Shown: in pieces, positions 58,681-64,000 of the stretch | Layout: each line of letters begins with the position of its first letter | How positions within the stretch are numbered: the first letter of the stretch is position 1 | Assembly (NCBI GenBank): GCA_035578905.1 | Contig: JAQJVL010000283.1 | Location: forward strand, 372,001-436,000 | Direction: 5' to 3' | DNA length: 64,000 bases | DNA from: Stictocephala bisonia | Lineage: Eukaryota > Arthropoda > Insecta > Hemiptera > Membracidae | Made by a program: the position numbers and the translations under genes | Notes under the pieces: model-generated | What the model saw: only the letters and a program-made list of their open reading frames with translations | What the model was told of the DNA's origin: nothing | Database searches by the model: none

Positions 58681-59640
58681 GATTACGTTATTAAAAAATA
58701 ATCTCTCTTATTCGTATGGAGAATGGTAGCAAAGGCTATAATTTATTATCTACCTTATTTTAGCTCTTCTAGAGAACATATTTTTAAATCATTTCTAAGT
58801 ACGCATCAAAGCCTTTAAAGAATATTTTTGAAAAGTTTCACGGTCTAAAGCCTAATAGTTTTTGAGAACCCGATGTCAGTAAGTTTTATTTGGATTTTAT
58901 ATTTATGGATAAATTATCAGATAAAACTCTAAAGTTATTTTTTTAGTAAAAATAATAATTACAAAATAGATACGGGCGCAAAGTGTTTGATATGTTCAAT
59001 ATCGGCTGAACACATTCCTGGGAAATGTTTGAGGGACCAAATAAGAATCCTGTCTCCAATCCCATAAATTGTGTAGGTGGAATGAATATGCCCTGTACTG
59101 AATGTACATCGGTGAATAATAATTATTCATTATTTATAATTATTATAAATAAACTGGTTTTTGAAGATGTAACACCCGTCATGTGACTGTGGCGATCCCA
59201 ACAATGGATCATACGGATGGGATTGCCCTCAGCGCTCTCCCATAAAATTATCTTTCATTTTACATATTTTTAAACTTCCTGACTATCATATAAATATATC
59301 TGGTTCCTCTGACGTTTTATCTGTTCGATATGTATTAGAAAAATTAGTTATTCCAGTATCGTACATATTCAAAATTTCGCTAAACTAAAATTATTAAAAT
59401 GTTTCAATAAAACGTAAATAAAACTTTCAGGCCTGATAGTCTACCTATTGTAAATTTGTTTTTACCTCAATACTAAATTTATTAGGTAATGATAAAATGT
59501 TAACATGTACTAAAATAAAGTAAGAAAGCATATAAGAGAACCAGTTGGCCGACTCACGACTTTGAACCTGGGTTAGAGATAGTATGGGTTGAAAAGGGAA
59601 CCTTAAGGAGGAAGTTAACACCTATAATGAAGAATTTGTC
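58681..59640. other. Non-coding stretch
   Basis: No gene recognised. Confidence 0.5.
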
Positions 59641-59645
59641 GTTTA

Positions 59646-60085
59646 GTCGGCACTGGTGGCGCAGTGCTGTAACTCAGCTACTTGAGGACAAAGTGTTTGG
59701 GAGATTGTAGGCGATAGGTTCCATGCTCGGTTCTCTTTATACCGACACGGCGTCCGCTCAATGGTTGTCATCAACGTAGACACTACTAGAGAAGTCTGGA
59801 GTGTCCGTGTTGAATGGTAGTCAAGGTTCGGATGTTGTGTAGGGAAGAGAACTGAGTGTCAGACTTGTCAGTTAGCTGAAAATCAGACCAAAACTACGTG
59901 GTTCGGATTCCACGTAAAGCTGTAGGTCCCATAGTTGCCCTGGCTATTGGGCTATTAATAAATAGTCCTTTCTGAGCTAAGCCGAACTCAGATAGTAACA
60001 ATGACTACACTCGTTCATCTACACTCATCACACTCATTCACTCCTCATATTCGCCCATATCTCTACGATCGGCGTCTTAGAGATG
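59646..60085 (+). repeat. SINE family 1, uninterrupted copy (~440 bp)
   Basis: The head GGCACTGGTGGCGCAGTGCT contains a box A-like TGGCGCAGTGC (59657-59667), and GGTTCCATGCTC (59717-59728) resembles box B. The body continues to the GATCGGCGTCTTAGAGATGA 3' end. Homology with 13235-13872 (-) is collinear over the full length, and a partial copy is at 2945-3062. The box spacing is longer than in a canonical tRNA, so the tRNA origin is inferred. TAGTCAAGGT at 59818-59827 is the empty equivalent of the insertion site at 13446-13661. Confidence 0.85.
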
Positions 60086-60118
60086 AATAATGAATAGTAA
60101 TTGTTCATTTTTCACAAC

Positions 60119-60205
60119 AAAATGAAACGAGATAAATTTAAATATATTTTATTTTTCGAGGCGAAGTTAGGACCATACGTCCTCTTTAAAACTTAACCTC
60201 TAAAT
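60119..60205 (-). mobile_element. LINE 3' UTR end, same family as 32215-33380
   Basis: On the minus strand the blocks GAGGACGTATGGTCCTAAC, TTCGCCTCGAAAAATAAAAT and a CGTTTCATTTTG end match the 3' UTR at about 33315-33380. Only the 3' terminus is recognisable. Confidence 0.75.
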
Positions 60206-60984
60206 CAATAATATTGTTAGGAGTCAGTAATAAGTGGAATAAACAAAAAACGTTTAAAATTTATATTTTTTTACCGAATCATAGTGGAAATGAATTTATT
60301 CATAACTCTTTGGACACTGTTTGTAAATTCTAAACATACACATATGATAATAGGTAATTTAAGGTATTCTGTTTACATAATTATATTACAGTATAGTAAA
60401 CGATACAAAACGATACAGCGAAACGCTTTCCAATTTGTTAAGTACAGTATTGTGTTAATAGTTGGTATACACTGGTACCTGTTAGGTTGGTACTCTTGGA
60501 CAGTCTCTATACTACGGGCCAGGAGTATTAATTTTGTCAATTTAACAACAAAATAATTGACACTGTACTGTTATACAAATTACGTTGTTTTAAGATTGAT
60601 TAATTTACATTACAACTATGTTTTCCTTTTGATTTGTTAGAAATTATGCTAATGGAACGATTACATTTCTTATAGTTTTATCTTCAATCTCGATTACGTA
60701 TATATTTAATTAGTATGTTAAAGTAGTTTTTATATAAGAAATAATTATAATGATTATTTTAAGGACTTATAACAACTTTGATACAAATGAAAAGTGGATA
60801 AAATTACACAGTATAATTTTCACTGTGTCATTTAATGAATTTCAGTAGTTCAAAACAAAATGGAAATGTTTCTTTTTTCTGTGCTATAAATATTGCAGTC
60901 CGGAAATTCTGTCCCTGGAACTGACTGGCGCCGAGCTGTCCCGTGATGCATCTTGCCGTACATGACTGTATGTTATAGTGTTGT
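60206..60984. other. AT-rich non-coding stretch
   Basis: No gene recognised. The segment near 60895-60960 (GTCCGGAAATTCTGTCC, CTGGCGCC) may belong to an unidentified repeat. Confidence 0.4.
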
Positions 60985-61215
60985 TTATACGTACTTTGTA
61001 GGAACTCGCAACACAGATTTGTCTGCAACCATGGCTTTAATAATCTGGTATCTTTTACACGTCACCATAGTCTGATGTAATTTTTATTATATTACATTGT
61101 TATTGACTGAATTATTTTTAGCCTCCAACCAATAAAATTGTAATTGGTTCTTTGACTCTTGTAATCAAGTTAAAGAGCAGTATTGTAATCCAGCTACTTG
61201 AAGGAGGCGAGAAGG
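60985..61215 (+). repeat. Dispersed repeat shared with 62668-62900
   Basis: About 225 bases, from ACTTTGTAGGAACTCGCAAC through TTGTCTGCAACCATGGCTT, CTGGTATCTTTTACACGTC and TGAATTATTTTTAGCCTCCA to TTGTAATCCAGCTACTTGAA plus GGAGG, match 62668-62900 with moderate divergence. The family is unknown. Confidence 0.8.
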
Positions 61216-61973
61216 TGTGGATACTATCAGTATTCTCCCGTCACAAAATGTCCACTCGAATGATGGGCAAAGTTCGGACTTGGTCTCGGGGGAGCTCAAG
61301 TTTCAAAGTGGCCAACAGGACGACATGCTAGCGTCCACAACTTACATAACACCCTCCATCTATCTACGTTTGGTGTTACCTGCCAAGTACTGTTTTCAAC
61401 ATGAAACAGAAAATATGTTAACTCTCAGGTAAACACTCATATAACTGTTGTGACTGGCCCTTAACAAACTGACGTGTCCGGAAATTGTAACAGAACACAT
61501 TTTATTTACAATCATTTCCAAACAATTATAGTTTAAGGAGAAATTAGTTAATGTCTAGTGACAAAACTACTACACATAATAAATGTGCAAAATAGTCTAA
61601 TACTATTAAGCAATTAAAAGTTAAAGCAAAGCGAAACAAATTAGACTTTAAAAGTAGAATGAGTTTAAGCAAAAATTAAGTATTTTTATAACCTTACTGT
61701 GCAACTGAAGATGGTCTTACGAGACCGAAATCGATCTTAATAAACATAAAAAAGATTGCTAAGTGTTGTCTTTATATATAGATAAAAATTAAAATAGATT
61801 GGAGTGAACTTAGGTAAAATGAGTACAATTTTTTTAGAACTGGTTTGTATTTATTCAGGAATCATTATGCAAAAGTATCTGTACATACACGTCGTTAGTC
61901 TACGAGTATACACGGTATGTATGTACATGAAAATGATATAAATACCTTTGGATTTATACGCAATGGGTATATC
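61216..61973. other. Non-coding stretch with one hammerhead-like motif
   Basis: No gene recognised. At 61705-61736 CTGAAGA, a perfect GGTCT/AGACC stem and GAAATCGATC form a hammerhead-like core. Confidence 0.5.
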
Positions 61974-61975
61974 TA

Positions 61976-62999
61976 TACCGAGTGTCCCAAAAGTCTTAGA
62001 ACTTCGTTATAATTTCTTTATTAATAAATGTAGAACTATGAAACTTTGGCGTTTCGTCATTGGAATTGTTCCCTTCGTTATGACACATTTTTCAGTAATT
62101 TCGCTTAATGGGGGGACGTCCCGTGGAGGAAGTCGTCGTGAAAGTAATTGTAAGCCTAGGTCAAGTAGTACCTCACTTTAAAGGTCGTTGGTTTTAGAAT
62201 ACAATGCCGCAAATGCGACTTCAAAAAGTTCACTCAGTCAAAAACGGCATCACTTTAGGTTTTGTAAATTTGTTAACGGTTTTACTTGGGACAATTTTGC
62301 GCGTCTTAGCAGGTGTCTAAAACCATCGTACTCGTTTAAAAATAAACACCTTGTAGAACTTCTTCATGTTCGTTCTTTAAAAAAAAAAGAAATTACTCGT
62401 TACAGCCGTAATGTTTAGCTTTCATAAAACAAAACTTGATATGGCTGCCATTTTTGACTAAGTGAACCTTTTGAAGTCGCATTTGCGGCATTGTATTCTA
62501 AAACCAAAGACCTTTAAAATGAGGTGTTACTCACCTTAGGCTTACATTTGAAATTGTCACGACATCCTACAAGGGACATCCCCCCTGTTAGGTAAAATTA
62601 CTGGAAAATGTGTCATGACGTAGCAAACTATTACAATGACGAAACGTTAAAGTTTTCAATTACAAAGAGTTTATACTTTGTCGGAACTCGCAATACACAC
62701 TTGTCTGCAACCACGGCTTCAATAACCTGGTATCTTCTACACGTCTCATATAATTTGATGTATTTATTTTTATTATATTATATAATTATTAACTGAATTA
62801 TTTTTACCTTCCAAGCATTAAAACTGTAAATCTTCTCCGACTCTGGTAATCATGTTACAGAGTAGTGTTGTAATCCAGCTACTTGAAGGAGGTGAATTGT
62901 AGGAAACAATTCCAATGACGAAACGCTTAAGTTTTTTAGCTCTTCATTTACTAATAAAGAAATTATAATGAAGTTCTAAGACTTTTTGCACACCCGGTA
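61976..62999. mobile_element. TACCG-ended foldback transposon, 1024 bp, with an internal insertion
   Basis: The left end TACCGAGTGTCCCAAAAGTC and the inverted right end TACCGGGTGTGCAAAAAGTC lie next to TA on both sides. The inverted similarity continues far inward (GTCTTAGAACTTC, TTTCGTCATTGGAATTGTT, TGTAAGCCTA, GAATACAATGCCGCAAATGC), so almost the whole element is palindromic. In the right arm a segment of about 230 bp (62668-62900, a dispersed repeat) interrupts the symmetry and is bracketed by two diverged copies of CAATGACGAAACG (62636 and 62914). No transposase. Confidence 0.85.
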
Positions 63000-63001
63000 T
63001 A

Positions 63002-64000
63002 TCTTTCGAGTGGACATGATAATAGCAAATATATACAGTATGAGAGGAAGGTGTGCACAACATTTATGAAGGTGCTTTAATGCTAATATTTTATTAACAC
63101 TCAATTTATCGATATTTTAGTAAAGTTCTGGTGAAAAAGTAACTGATTACAACCCATTACAACTGTAGGCTACAATGATCTATAACATTTTCCTAAGTTG
63201 AAAGGGAAATGAAACTCAAAACAGCTCGTGTCAAACGCTGCAATATGAAATGGTAAACAAAGGACTGTTTACCTCCACAAGCAAGCTTTGGCCTCTCTCC
63301 ACTCCCCCGAAGTTCTGATCATGATACTAAATTTTGAATCAAATGTGATACAACAGTTAGTGTGAAAGAATTCGAACGAATTCAAAACATTGATTGCGTT
63401 CACATCCTATAACTGCGTGTGCAAGTAAAGAGATCCCGCCTTTTTGCCTTACTGATTAATTTTAAAATACTTTAGTCTGGTGGTCTTTTTGTCTACAGCA
63501 GTACTTTCTTTTGTTTTTTGGAGGAAGAGCTGCTAGCAGAACTAACAAGTCAACAAGTGTCTTTTTTTAAGTCTTCTCCAGTGAATAAAACCGTCTCAGT
63601 AAAGCCTTCTACCCGCCATCTGGTGTTGACTTTTGAAACTACTTGTAACGCCATTGATTATTGACAGACCGGTTGTCGTCTGTGCCCAAACCATTGTAAG
63701 CTAAACTTGCAAGACTCTACTGCTAATAGATATAAGTATTGTGAATGTCTAATTAAATAAATAAATTTAAATTATTGTTTTAGATAGATTACTAAATTAT
63801 TCCTTCATTAAGGTCCATACAAAAGAATAAGATTTTTTTTTGAACAGTCTTCAATAAAATTGTACCATGAACTCCCCCCCCCCCCCATTTGAAGGTTTAT
63901 GAATATTCTTGTAGTACAACGATGGTGGACATTTTTCTGCCGGTTCAACAAACCTGAAATACGATATTTAATCTGCTAAGCTGGAACGTTTGTCGTAAGA
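63002..64000. other. Non-coding stretch to the window edge
   Basis: No gene recognised. A poly-C run lies at 63875-63888. Confidence 0.5.

Noticed and set aside
60900..60960. TGGCGCC motif as a primer-binding site of an LTR retrotransposon
   Set aside because: No paired long terminal repeats, polypurine tract or gag/pol coding sequence were found nearby.

Overview
This is a nuclear-genome window from a eukaryote, almost certainly an insect. It is AT-rich and repeat-dominated, with spliced-gene signals rather than operons, many non-LTR retrotransposon fragments, insect-style piggyBac, hAT and TACAGGGTG-ended DNA transposons, and scattered TTAGG/CCTAA motifs. A hemipteran is plausible but that is inference. 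There is one 500-base run of N (27500-27999), the usual size of a placeholder scaffold gap.

Host coding content is very sparse. The one convincing host exon is a short terminal exon on the minus strand (17350-17507). It encodes 51 residues ending LLSFDEGELDD and resembles the C-terminus of the KIAA1143/DUF4604 family. A second possible last exon (33712-33908, minus) is unrecognised. All other convincing coding sequence belongs to mobile elements.

The best-preserved element is a piggyBac transposon (52632-55379) with TTAA target duplications, matched terminal repeats, seven 16-bp subterminal palindromes and an open 603-residue transposase. The position expected to hold the third catalytic aspartate is glycine. 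A 1.02-kb non-autonomous piggyBac-type element (41619-42641), a hAT-type MITE with an 8-bp duplication (44001-44662) and several TA-flanked foldback or MITE elements (6228-8744, 36545-36999, 58010-58501, 61976-62999) accompany it. A Helitron-like element lies at 51851-52554, with further Helitron-like 3' ends at 4987, 9588 and 58608.

Decayed non-LTR retrotransposons lie at 4160-5000 (-), 6727-7960 (-), 11720-12018 (+), 15640-15851 (-), 23590-27390 (+, carrying two nested LINE tails), 32215-33380 (+, with a perfect 90-bp inverted duplication at its 5' end), 50100-50740 (+) and 60119-60205 (-). A decayed integrase gene resembling the KRBA2/SCAND3 group lies at 12050-12910, and a broken hAT transposase C-terminus at 3640-3880. 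Two tRNA-like SINE families recur. One copy contains a nested 196-bp insertion with a 10-bp duplication, and another copy supplies the matching empty site.

Tandem arrays dominate the rest: units of about 127 bp (1-1480), 47 bp (20168-21362), about 31-42 bp (28000-28228), 37 bp (28394-28745), 78 bp (29185-31845), 36 bp (33985-34895 and, inverted, 38221-38970), 57 bp (47530-48515) and 42 bp (56451-57925). Long ORFs over the 78-, 57- and 42-bp arrays exist because the unit is a multiple of three. They are not genes.

The most interesting non-obvious signals are six copies of a hammerhead-ribozyme-like core, the subterminal palindrome system of the piggyBac element, and the presence of the same 36-bp minisatellite unit in two large arrays and inside a Helitron-like element.
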